From contig CAJRBF020000010.1 in the NCBI GenBank assembly GCA_907165275.2, forward strand, positions 1 through 64,000: DNA of 64,000 nucleotides, in the 5' to 3' direction. This stretch comes from Zygaena filipendulae (Eukaryota; Arthropoda; Insecta; Lepidoptera; Zygaenidae). Each line of letters starts with the position of its first letter. Position 1 is the stretch's first letter. A model generated the notes under the pieces. That model saw nothing but the letters and a program-made list of their open reading frames with translations. It searched no databases and was not told where the DNA came from. The translations under genes were made by a program, and so were the position numbers. Shown one piece after another: positions 42,805 to 52,136 of this stretch.

Positions 42805-45768
42805 ATGGGGGATGACGGTATAGTATCATTAGTTGCTGATTTAGACAGTATGAGTGCGTCGGAATCACATGTATGTGAACCTGAAAATTGCAGCTCCTAC
42901 CTAAATTATCCTGGCAAGCAACTTAAAATAATTATGCAAAACATCAGGAGTATTTCTCGCAATATAGACGGCTTTTTAGCATTACTGACAAGAGTTGGTG
43001 TTGAGCCTGACATAATTGTTTTTACTGAGTGTTGGCTCTCGACGCCTTCCAATGCTATACTTCCTCGCATCGTTAATTACACAAGTTATTCGTCAAAGAA
43101 CTGTCTCAATCAAAACGATGGTATAGTTGTCTACGTAAATAATAGTTTAAGATGCGATTTTTATAAACCTAAATTTACTGGGGCAAATTGTATCGTTTGC
43201 GATTTGCCAAATTCTATTACGTTGATTATTATGTACCGTTCACCATCATTTTATAATATTGATGCATTTGCACAATCTTTGGACAGTTTATTATGTTCCA
43301 TAGCTGGCAATAATATTGTGTTGATGGGTGATATTAATATTGATATTAAGGAGAGTACTGCTTCCCAATATTCTTCTGAGTACCTCAATGTAACCGCGTC
43401 ACATGGTCTTCTTCCTGCTCATACGTTCCCAACTAGATTAAACAACTGTCTTGATCATATTCTTGTTAAATCAAAATTAACTTCCATTACTTTGGTTATT
43501 AAAAATACATTGACTGATCATGATACTGTATGGTTTTCTTTGAACATAAAACCAGAAAAAGTTTCTACCAAACGGTCAACCACAAAGATTGATTACCCTG
43601 GTATTTCCAAAGACTTATTGAACGCAGATTTCAAGGCGGTTTATGATGCATCTGATTGCAATATAGCAGCAGATATTCTTGTTAACTTGGTTTCAAATAT
43701 TATTGTTCAAAATACTAAGCAAATTTTATTACCTCGCAGGAAAACACCAATCAAACCATGGATTACACCTGGTCTCTTAAGATGTTTACGACATAGGGAT
43801 AGACTACATACAAAAATGCGTAAAAATCAGGATAATGATGTTTTGCGCACATCTTATCAACGATATCAATATTTCTGTAACCGTATATTAAAAAGTGTAA
43901 AGCGACAATATGAGAGGGCCGAATTGGAAAGGGCAAGTTCTATCAATGTGAAAGAAACCTGGCGTGTGATTAACTCAATTACTAATCTCAAAGCAGATAA
44001 AATAGTATCCCAAGATCTGCTGTCAGTATCCACATCACCTAGCGATAGTGTTAATCAAGTAAACCATTTCTTTGCCAACATCGGCAAAACACTTGCTCAA
44101 AAAATTTGTACTGAGGATCCAGTTACGGACGTCTCTGGCACTGAAATCCAGTCTGTCCCACATTCTTTTGTACTTCTTGAAACGGATCTATTTGAGGTAG
44201 TGACATTCATAAAAGCACTTAAGTCCACCTCCTCCACCGGAACGGATTATATTTCTTCCAGAGTTCTCAAAGAAAACAAGGAAATCTTGTCGGGCTTGTT
44301 AGTCCGAGTTTTCAATTTGGCGCTTTCATCTGGATGTTTCCCTCGTGTTTTTAAAAAATCTGTCATTACTCCAATTCATAAATCTGACGCAAGGGATTTA
44401 ATAAGTAACTATAGGCCAATTTCGATCTTGCCCACTTTCTCTAAAATATTAGAAAAAATTATTAATGTTAGATTGGTTAAATTTTTAGAGTCAAATGGTA
44501 TAATCTCAAAAAATCAATATGGTTTTCGAAGGGGTAGATCTACATCGGATGCTGTGTTGGAGTTAACTGAACATGTGGTTCGGGGCTTGGACGGCCGTGA
44601 AAGGTGTTTGGCGATCTTCTTGGATCTTGCTAAGGCTTTCGACACGGTTTCTATTCCCCTACTTCTTCGTAAACTTGATTCGTATGGTATACGCGGTTCT
44701 CAGCTTGACCTTCTTAGGGATTACTTAAGTGATAGATATCAAAGCGTTAGGATTGGTGAATACACTAGCCAATCGCTTCCCGTTGAATACGGCGTTCCTC
44801 AAGGAAGTATACTCGGTCCAACGCTTTTCCTGGTTTACATCAATGACCTTTGTAATCTCCCTATTAAAAATGGTAAAATCATCACTTTTGCGGATGACAC
44901 AGCACTGGTTTTCCGTGGAACTAGCTGGTCTGACGTATTTCTGTCAGCGCAGACAGGTCTTAATAAGGTCGTCCGATGGTTAAGGTATAATTTGCTCAGC
45001 CTTAATGCTAGTAAGACGAAATATCTAACATTCTCGCTTAGAATGAATGCACAGCCATCTGGGGATGCGTTTAATATCTTTGCTCACTCTGTGTCATGTT
45101 TGTATTCTACGGATGGTATCTCTTGCTCATGTCCTGAACTAGAAAGATCACACATGGTAAAGTATCTCGGCATCCTAATTGATAACAAACTTAGTTTTGA
45201 ACCACATTTTGCTTTACTTTCAAGTAGGATTAGGAAGTTGATTGCCGTCTTTAGAAATATGAGACATGTGGCAGACATTCGAATTCTAAAAACTATTTAT
45301 TATGCACTTTGTCAATCATTACTAACATATTGCATTGATTCTTGGGGTGGTGCACCTAAGACGACTCTGATGCCGCTTGAGAGGGCTCAGCGTGCCGTTC
45401 TTAAGGTCAGTCGATTTCTCCCATATCGATATCCAACCGTATCTTTATACAGAGAGACTGAAGTTCTAACTGTCAGGCAGCTCTTTGTGCGTGAGGTTGT
45501 ACTGAGACAGCACAAACTGCTCGATTTTTTAAATCTTGAAGGTAACAGGATGCGGCGTGGTGGTCTGGTTTTTAAAATCCCAGAGTGTAAAACATTTTTT
45601 GCTCATCGGTTTTCGTATTTTATAGGAGTGTTATTGTACAACAAATTGAATAAAAATAATGAACTCATTTCTTTAAATTCCCATGACTGTAAAAAATTCT
45701 TATATAATTATCTGTCAACTCTTTCTTATGATCAAACAGAGGATCTTCTAAAATCATATAAATTTTAG
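42805..45768 (+). CDS. LINE ORF2, endonuclease-reverse transcriptase, intact (987 aa)
   Basis: It nicks target DNA and primes reverse transcription. Endonuclease: IIMQNIRSISRN (about residue 45), FTECWL, MYRSPSFYN, LMGDINIDI, LDHILVKS and LTDHDTVWF with the SDH-type His. RT: NYRPISILPTFSKILEKI, KNQYGFRRGRST, FLDLAKAFDTVS, GVPQGSILGP, the active site TFADDTAL near residue 695 and YLGILIDNKLSF. The thumb and C-terminus (LERAQRAVLKV) end at TAG 45766-45768. The frame is unbroken, so this copy could be active. ORF2 starts 442 bp after ORF1, an unusually long gap that holds no gene. Confidence 0.92.
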   Translation: MGDDGIVSLVADLDSMSASESHVCEPENCSSYLNYPGKQLKIIMQNIRSISRNIDGFLALLTRVGVEPDIIVFTECWLSTPSNAILPRIVNYTSYSSKNCLNQNDGIVVYVNNSLRCDFYKPKFTGANCIVCDLPNSITLIIMYRSPSFYNIDAFAQSLDSLLCSIAGNNIVLMGDINIDIKESTASQYSSEYLNVTASHGLLPAHTFPTRLNNCLDHILVKSKLTSITLVIKNTLTDHDTVWFSLNIKPEKVSTKRSTTKIDYPGISKDLLNADFKAVYDASDCNIAADILVNLVSNIIVQNTKQILLPRRKTPIKPWITPGLLRCLRHRDRLHTKMRKNQDNDVLRTSYQRYQYFCNRILKSVKRQYERAELERASSINVKETWRVINSITNLKADKIVSQDLLSVSTSPSDSVNQVNHFFANIGKTLAQKICTEDPVTDVSGTEIQSVPHSFVLLETDLFEVVTFIKALKSTSSTGTDYISSRVLKENKEILSGLLVRVFNLALSSGCFPRVFKKSVITPIHKSDARDLISNYRPISILPTFSKILEKIINVRLVKFLESNGIISKNQYGFRRGRSTSDAVLELTEHVVRGLDGRERCLAIFLDLAKAFDTVSIPLLLRKLDSYGIRGSQLDLLRDYLSDRYQSVRIGEYTSQSLPVEYGVPQGSILGPTLFLVYINDLCNLPIKNGKIITFADDTALVFRGTSWSDVFLSAQTGLNKVVRWLRYNLLSLNASKTKYLTFSLRMNAQPSGDAFNIFAHSVSCLYSTDGISCSCPELERSHMVKYLGILIDNKLSFEPHFALLSSRIRKLIAVFRNMRHVADIRILKTIYYALCQSLLTYCIDSWGGAPKTTLMPLERAQRAVLKVSRFLPYRYPTVSLYRETEVLTVRQLFVREVVLRQHKLLDFLNLEGNRMRRGGLVFKIPECKTFFAHRFSYFIGVLLYNKLNKNNELISLNSHDCKKFLYNYLSTLSYDQTEDLLKSYKF

Positions 45769-45778
45769 CAAGACATAA

Positions 45779-45795
45779 CACACACATACACACAT

Positions 45796-45862
<67 letters not shown>
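45779..45862. repeat. (CA)n microsatellite in the LINE 3' UTR
   Basis: A run of CA dinucleotides starting about 10 bp after the ORF2 stop, pure from about 45796 to 45862. It belongs to the inner LINE's 3' UTR. Confidence 0.95.
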
Positions 45863-45866
<4 letters not shown>

Positions 45867-46245
45867 TACACACGAGACTGCATCATAATAATATGAGAGC
45901 CTTAGTAACTATTTTAAATAAATTTAAGTTAATTATTGAAAATTCAAATCACTTATGTTAATGTACCTACTAGATTAATTCATATTTGTCATTTTTGTTT
46001 GTTTTTGAGTTTACATAATATTTAAAAATACATATATATTATAATTCTCCAAAATGGCTATACAATATTGTTTGTTATAAGGGAAGACACTGATGTCTAT
46101 AATACAGGCTAGACCTAGTTTAGGCATCAGAGGTATCTATATGTAGCATTTGCCATGAACTTGTTTAAATGTAAATCAAAACTGTTTTCTTGACGTATGT
46201 TTTTGGTACCAATAAACTAATTATTATAATTATTATTACTACAAT

Positions 46246-46892
46246 TATCCCTTGACTTACTGAGTTCTTACTTCAAAAAATGGAAACTAAAACTAAACAC
46301 TGCAAAAACAGAGGCCATCATGTTTACTCGCATGCGTTCGCAACCCAAATTGCAACTTAAAACCGATGGAGTACTCATTCCATGGAAGACTAACGTTAAA
46401 TACCTTGGTCTCATTATGGACAGTAAACTTAATTGGAATAGCAACACTGATATCCTACGCCTAAAAGGTATTAGAGCCATCAACGCCTTGAGTCCTGTAC
46501 TTAACAGACGTGCCAACCTTTGTTCTGCCACGAAATTAAAAATCTATGCAACACTTGTCCGACCATGCATAACATATGCTGCCCCTGTGTGGAGTAGCAT
46601 CTCCATTTCTAACTACTCAAAACTACAAGTAGTACAAAACAAAGCCTTAAAACTTGCTTACAACACTCCGTTTAGAACCAACTTACATTCATTACATTAT
46701 TCCATTAAATTTCCTCTAATCAAAGATTTTATTTTAAAACTTTCGAAAAAATTTTTCATGACTAAAAACCCACATCACTTAAACCATCTGGTCTCCGCAC
46801 TTGGTCGTACTAGATTAACTAACTTACCGTATAAAAATAAATATCATCGATATCGTCTCCCACATCACTATTTCCTAGACGAATGTCAATAA
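46246..46892 (+). pseudogene. C-terminal part of the Jockey-type LINE ORF2
   Basis: Continuation of the RT thumb after the inner LINE: LLSSYFKKWKLKLNTAKTEAIMF, VKYLGLIMDSKLNW, ATLVRPCITYAAPVWSS and LQVVQNKALKLAYNTP. It ends at TAA after DECQ. The pattern matches Jockey-group elements and not the inner LINE, which has its own complete end. 3' UTR follows to the (AAAC) tail at about 47352-47365. Confidence 0.85.
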
Positions 46893-47365
46893 CATTGGTT
46901 TTTTAATGTATGGTCGGTAGGTATAATACCGTGTCAATGTATCGACGTATGCTTATTAAATATACTTGCTACCCACCTTTTACTTATGTGTACCTAAAAT
47001 ACTTATTTATTTATTTTTTAGCTATTAATAAAATAAATAATAATCAAGATACGGGTTGTATGTACGCGCGTGCGTTACGTACCTACATACGTAAGTACGT
47101 AATACGTAAGTTGTAGTCAACCCAATGATTTCCTATGAATATGTTTCAAAATATGTATAGTCATTCCTAAGACATACATAGCCCTTCCACACTATTATTT
47201 GTTCTTTTATTTTTATTTATTTGTTACAACAGATGTCCAATCATGTTCATAAAGGTTTAAGCCTGAGTAACGATTTAATTTCTTGGAATTTATACTTGTG
47301 AATTAGATCTAAGTGTAATATTTGTCATTTATTGTGTAATAAAGAGTTTTTAAAACAAACAAACA
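46893..47365 (+). other. 3' UTR and tail of the Jockey-type LINE
   Basis: Non-coding, AT-rich, with TGTGTAATAAAGAG as poly(A) signal at about 47334-47347 and an AAACAAAC-type tail running into LTR sequence at 47366. No gene seen. Confidence 0.75.
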
Positions 47366-47553
47366 ACTAACTGCGCATAGGCAGCATATAGGCCGCGTAC
47401 AACTAAGTGAATGTATTAGTATACTAAAGTAATTTAACTGTGAACAATTTAATTAAAAGAACAATTTCTTTATACAAGTGCATTTTATTGGTGTTAGAAC
47501 TTTATTACCGTTCACCTATAGTAAACTGATCAATAAATAGGTAAAATGGTAAA
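47366..47553 (+). repeat. 5'-truncated middle LTR of the gypsy structure
   Basis: Corresponds to LTR positions 78-265 (35238-35425). The first 77 bp are missing exactly where the LINE tail ends. Followed by the intact primer-binding site TTGGTGACCTCCGACTTTGG. Confidence 0.88.
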
Positions 47554-47673
47554 TTGGTGACCTCCGACTTTGGACATTATTTTATTTTATTTTTTTCTTT
47601 CTACGGGTCGACTCCCCGTGACCGCCGCTACACGGGTACCCCAGTGCCGACAAAATTTAAAGTGTAGTTAATC

Positions 47674-48477
47674 ATGTCACGCGCGCCAGAAGTACCAGTT
47701 AAAGTGGAGGACACAGGCCTAGCGGCAATCTCTCTGTCCTCACGCATCGCTGATTTTTGGACTGATCAACCGAAGGCCTGGTTCATCAGGTTTGAAGCGA
47801 CAGTTAACCCACAGAAATTGGGGGACCTGGCGAAGTTCGACCTCGTCGTATCCAAACTAGACAAGAAAGTAATATTGCAGATATTAGACTTATTACTAGC
47901 GCCTCCCGAAGAGAACAAATACGCAGCAATTAAATCGAAACTTTCGGAAATTTACGAGGAAACCGAAGAGAGACAAGTGCAAAAACTCATAGGCGAAATG
48001 GAGCTAGGTGATCAGCGTCCATCACAGCTACTTCGACGAATGCAGGATCTAGCAAGAAACAGAATAAACGACGAGACACTACGAATAATGTGGCAGAACT
48101 TATTGCCAGCTTCAGCTAGAGGCATCCTAGTGGCAACGGAAACAAAGGACTTATCAAAGTTAGCCAACATAGCAGATCAAGTCGTCGAGAGCACAAAAGC
48201 TACTGGTGTGTCAGCATTAACACACACAGAAACAAACACAGCGAACTCATTAGTAACAGAAATAGCGAAACTAACCGACAGATTATCTCGCATAGAGAGC
48301 CCGCGAGGCTCTAGACCAAATCACCGAAGATTTACGCCGTCAAGATCGTCATCAAGAGACGGCAGGCCGAAACGTACACCGAACTCGCCCAACTGGTTGT
48401 GCTATTATCATCACAAGTTCAAGCAACAAGCGAAAAAGTGCGTACAACCATGCAGCTGGAAGCAGCCGGAAAACTAG
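47674..48477 (+). CDS. Gypsy Gag, copy 2 (267 aa), Arc-like lineage
   Basis: Same protein as 35554-36357 with only a few substitutions seen (Leu to Gln in NPQKLG, Ala to Thr in SLVTEI). It has the capsid region and the C-terminal CYYHHKF..CVQPC motif. The frame is intact. This is the copy linked to the downstream pol and 3' LTR. Confidence 0.9.
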   Translation: MSRAPEVPVKVEDTGLAAISLSSRIADFWTDQPKAWFIRFEATVNPQKLGDLAKFDLVVSKLDKKVILQILDLLLAPPEENKYAAIKSKLSEIYEETEERQVQKLIGEMELGDQRPSQLLRRMQDLARNRINDETLRIMWQNLLPASARGILVATETKDLSKLANIADQVVESTKATGVSALTHTETNTANSLVTEIAKLTDRLSRIESPRGSRPNHRRFTPSRSSSRDGRPKRTPNSPNWLCYYHHKFKQQAKKCVQPCSWKQPEN

Positions 48478-48774
48478 CGGCCCTGCAGCGAAATCCGGCG
48501 GACAGCTGCAGTGGGATGATAAACAACCGCCTCTGTGTCTGGGACAGAAACACGAGACTACGTTTCCTAGTGGATACAGGTGCCAATGTGTCAGTGCTAC
48601 CCCGTAAGTGTATCAAGTTAGGTTTAGACAGTCAGATGCCGAATTATCAGTTATTCGCAGCGAACGGCACGATAATTAAAACTTTTGGTGTAAAGACTTT
48701 AAAGTTAAATGTAAATTTACGTAGAAATTTTAGATGGCAGTTTATAGTAGCCGATGTGACACAGCCAATTCTAA
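48399..48774 (+). pseudogene. Gypsy protease, copy 2, cut by an internal deletion
   Basis: In -1 frame to gag. Holds LVDTGANVSVLP, then stops at VADVTQPIL, where the sequence jumps to the end of RT (SNFGKSNLEFLGYEV). The join is at the short shared text TTCTA/ATCTA, so about 1.1 kb (rest of protease and most of RT) was lost by a microhomology-type deletion, which also shifts the frame. Confidence 0.88.
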
Positions 48775-50845
48775 CTTCGGTAAAAGTAATTTAGAGTTCC
48801 TAGGCTATGAGGTTTCGCAAGATGGATTGAAACCGCTTCATAGTAAAGTAGAGACCATAGTAAAGTTTCCGAGGCCCGAAACAGTAGCGCAACTTAGACG
48901 ATTTTTAGGTATGTTGAATTTCTATCGTACTCATTTACCTAAAACCGCGATGTATCAAAGCGAGTTAAACGCGTATTTACACAAAGCTAAGAAACGTGAT
49001 AAAACGGTAATAGAATGGACTGACAGCGCGATCAAGGCTTTTGAGGAATGCAAACGTAGCTTGCAAAATGCAGCGACACTTGCATATCCTTCCGCAGATA
49101 AAGCGATTGCAATTTTTTCAGACGCATCAGACTTTTCAGTCGCAGGCGTCTTGCAACAATTCGTAGGGAATTCTTGGGTACCATTGGGATATTTTTCACG
49201 TAAAATGACAGAGACACAACAGAAATACAGTACCTACGACAAAGAACTTTTGGCAATTTACTTTTCCGTCCAATATTTTAGAAACATGATCGAGGGACGC
49301 GAACTTATAATTTATACCGACCACAAACCGTTAACTTTCGCTTTTTCAAAGTCGGTTAATAGTAACAAAGAAATAACTAGACGCACCAGGCAATTGATGT
49401 TCATCAGCGAATTTACAACGAACATTAAACACGTACAGGGAACAAGCAACATTGTTGCTGACGGTTTATCGAGAATCGAAATTGACACCATCCGGTGCCC
49501 GAGCGTATTAGATTTCGAAGTAGTTGCGCAAGCACAAAGAAAAGATTGTGAACTGAAAGAATTAACTAAGGCAAACAACAGTAACGTTATTTTAAAGCTA
49601 ATCACTTACGCGAACAATAACACTACTGTAATGTGTGAGTTATCAACTAATGTAGCAAGGCCTTATCTACCGAAAGAATTTAGAAAAATAGCTTTCGACT
49701 CCATTCACAATCTCAGCCACCCCGGAATTCGTTCGTCACGCATGTTAGTATCACAGAAATATTTTTGGCCGGGAATGAACAGAGACTTAGGTATTTGGGC
49801 AAAAACGTGCTTAGCTTGCCAGAATTCGAAAGTACAACGTCACACAATGTCACCCTTAGGACATTACAAACCAGTGGGACGTTTCGAACATATCAATGTA
49901 GATCTAGTAGGACCACTCCCAACGTCACAGGACGGTCACAGGTATCTATTAACAGTAATATACAGACATACCGGTTGGGTAGAAGCTTTTCCTATTAGAG
50001 ACATGTGTGCAACAACGGTATCAAAGATTTTATACGAAGAATGGATAACGCGATACGGTTGCCCCGCAAAGCTAACGACAGACCAAGGTAGACAATTTGA
50101 AAGTAACTTATTTAAGGAATTAATGAAATTTTTAGGGATTCATAAACTTAGAACTACACCGTATCACCCACAAGCTAACGGCGCTATCGAGCGTTGGCAT
50201 CGTAGTTTAAAAGTAGCATTAATGGCCAGAATGACAAACACATCATGGGTAGAGGAGTTACCGACGGTTTTACTAGGGTTACGTGCCGCCCCTAGAAGTG
50301 ACACAGGAGTGAGTGCAGCCCAGCTGACTTTCGGCAAAACGCTCACACTCCCAGGGGAATTTTTCGAACCCTCTACGCCAATTGTAACAAGCCCAGAAAA
50401 ATTTGTTAGTCAACTTCGTGAACATGTAGACAAACTACGCCCTAGAAGTACTAAGCATAACGATACGCGTACATTGTTTGTCCACCCAGATTTAAGTAAT
50501 TGTAGAAAAGTTTTTGTTAGGAACGATTTCGTAAGAAAACCGCTACAGAAGCCTTACAGCGGACCGTATGAAGTCATCGAACGTAGGGACAAAGTTTACG
50601 TAATACAATTACCAGATAGGAAGCTAACAGTCTCAATTGATCGTTTGAAACCCGCATATGTACTTAATGACGAAACTAATGTAAATATTAATTCTAAGGC
50701 ACATAGAGAAATCGCGAACGACGCACATGGAAAAAACCCTGAACGGATTTCGACAGGTAACACGAAGCATCACGTCACTTTTGCACCCGTGCAAAAACAA
50801 ACTAGGTCAGGCCGACACGTGGTTATGCCTGATAGGTATAGGTAG
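48774..50845 (+). CDS. Gypsy Pol, copy 2: RT end, RNase H, integrase
   Basis: About 690 codons open from the deletion join to TAG at 50843-50845. RT connection: FPRPETVAQLRRFLGMLNFYR. RNase H: FSDASDFSVAG, TYDKELLAIY, YTDHKPL, VADGLSRI. Integrase: zinc motif HNLSHPG..C..C (about 49705-49830), core with Asp in INVDLVGPLP, Asp in TTDQGRQFES and Glu in ANGAIERWHR. A C-terminal region follows (YSGPYEVIERRDKVYVIQLP). In the core the conserved VIDRFTRW segment reads VIYRHTGW. There is no RT active site, so the copy cannot copy itself. The annotated start near 48734 is not a true initiator. Confidence 0.9.
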
Positions 50846-51026
50846 CAACTAGCTAATTTTTTTGTAAACTAGACATATGAAACAAGTACAAATAATTAAG
50901 TGTTTTTTTTTTGTAATAAGACTTATTGTCCTACTTTTTAAGTAGTATATAAGCTTATTGTTGTATCGTATAATGACTACTGTAAACGGTGAACCTCACC
51001 GCACTGCATCAATAAGAGCAATTAAC

Positions 51027-51329
51027 ATGGGTAAACAGCAGAGCAAAGAAGTAGTCATCGCTCAGACCGCCACGACAGGAGGTCAAGGAGAAATCGAGCA
51101 TCATGTAAACCAAATTTCATATGTTGTGATGACAATAATGTTCCTCAACATTGTGTTATTAGTGTATTTATCGTGTACCAAGTGTAAAAACAAAGTTAAC
51201 AAATGGGTTAACAAACAGTTATCCAGAGGTACTAGCAAGTGTGTGCTTCAGGCAGTACCTATGCCGACGTCAGTTACGGACGGTAACAAAACGGATAGGT
51301 CTCACCCAGTAATATTTTCGAACGTGTAA
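51027..51329 (+). CDS. Gypsy third ORF: small membrane protein with N-myristoylation signal
   Basis: Between pol and the 3' LTR. The frame is open from 50958, but the ATG at 51027 gives MGKQQSKEVVIAQ, a good N-myristoylation consensus (Gly2, Ser6) followed by Lys. Residues ~34-57 (VNQISYVVMTIMFLNIVLLV..) form a transmembrane segment, followed by a Cys/Lys-rich tail. I remember similar MGxxxSKE small proteins at this place in insect gypsy elements. It is too short for an envelope protein; a role in membrane targeting is a guess. Upstream TTAAGTAGTATATAAGC near 50938 could be an internal promoter. Confidence 0.6.
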   Translation: MGKQQSKEVVIAQTATTGGQGEIEHHVNQISYVVMTIMFLNIVLLVYLSCTKCKNKVNKWVNKQLSRGTSKCVLQAVPMPTSVTDGNKTDRSHPVIFSNV

Positions 51330-51859
51330 TAAGATATTATGTACCTACGTAAACTAATGAAACTGTCAACTGTGTAAACATATTAACGTAACGCTATCTA
51401 ATGTAAGACATATTATAATTAGAGACTAAGTAGATGTAAAACACGTAGCATAACAATTACCTTAAGACGTAACATGTATTTCCTTTTATTTTTTTTTAAG
51501 GATGGTATGGTTACCAGTCTTGAATTGGCCATTCAACACGGATAACAATATTCATCGAAAGGTCTGGAGTCGTTAACCGCAAGGGAGTCATGCCCCGAAC
51601 AGTGAACAATTTCATTACCAAACACTTCTTTCATGTACTTACTGTGTTTACATTTAGATAGCACATAGTAACAACACCCAGTGCCACATTGTAATAATCG
51701 CGACTAGCGACAGCAGTTTGTTATGCGTAGACTGGTTACGTAATCACTAGCTAGAGAGGGTTATACAGCGTGTTTATTTTTTGTGAATTTTTTTTTGTAA
51801 AATTATTTTTGTAAGACAGGGTAGGGAATCATATTTTCCTTTCTTAAAAGAAGGACCTA
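51330..51859. other. Non-coding 3' region of the gypsy element
   Basis: No gene. A purine-rich AAAAGAAGGA at about 51846-51855 just before the 3' LTR is the likely polypurine tract. Confidence 0.65.
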
Positions 51860-52124
51860 TGTAGCGACCCATTTAAATAGGTCTTACACACGCCGCTCTA
51901 GCTAGTCGACCAACGGCAGGCACTGGGGACGAGCGCACTAACTGCGCATAGGCAGCATATAGGCCGCGTACAACTAAGTGAATGTATTAGTATACTAAAG
52001 TAATTTAACTGTGAACAATTTAATTAAAAGAACAATTTCTTTATACAAGTGCATTTTATTGGTGTTAGAACTTTATTACCGTTCACCTATAGTAAACTGA
52101 TCAATAAATAGGTAAAATGGTAAA
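51860..52124 (+). repeat. 3' LTR of the gypsy structure
   Basis: 265 bp, TGTAGCG..GGTAAA, followed by the target-site duplication GTAT. Confidence 0.92.
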
Positions 52125-52136
52125 GTATGATAAAAT

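Larger units (their letters stand above)
41311..46245 (+). mobile_element. Complete LINE with two intact ORFs, nested in the Jockey-type LINE
   Basis: 4.9 kb from a T-rich 5' start to an (ATT/ATA)-rich end (about 46205-46245). ORF1 and ORF2 are both open and all catalytic motifs are present. The host LINE's codons continue on both sides (QR / LDLL), with an ATT shared at the junctions as a possible short duplication. ORF1 has a baculovirus-FP-like domain, common in CR1/Rebel/Daphne-like insect LINEs; clade uncertain. Confidence 0.85.
37912..47365 (+). mobile_element. Jockey-type LINE, interrupted by a second LINE
   Basis: Parts are 37912-41310 and 46246-47365. Its RT frame reads through from QR (about 41310) to LDLLSSYFKKWKLKLN (about 46255) if the inner LINE is ignored. 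It has a 5' UTR with CAGTCACGCG near its start, ORF1, ORF2, a 3' UTR with AATAAAG and an (AAAC)n tail. The left neighbour is gypsy pol and the right neighbour is LTR position 78, so the insertion coincides with a deletion in the gypsy dimer. Confidence 0.85.
35161..52124 (+). mobile_element. Ty3/gypsy structure, probably a rearranged tandem dimer
   Basis: Outer LTRs at 35161-35425 and 51860-52124 (265 bp, TGTAGCG..GGTAAA) are flanked by GTAT (35157-35160, 52125-52128) inside the ATPase gene. Between them are two 5' halves of the same element: copy 1 runs from LTR to RT (35161-37911), copy 2 from a truncated LTR to the 3' LTR (47366-52124). A Jockey-type LINE (37912-47365) separates them. An LTR-internal-LTR-internal-LTR dimer, cut by LINE insertion with deletion of copy-1 pol and 77 bp of the middle LTR, explains everything seen. 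Confidence 0.8.

Noticed and set aside
42384..42815. 143-codon hydrophobic ORF between the two ORFs of the complete LINE
   Set aside because: Phe/Tyr-rich translation of a T-rich spacer; no family pattern, not typical for LINEs.
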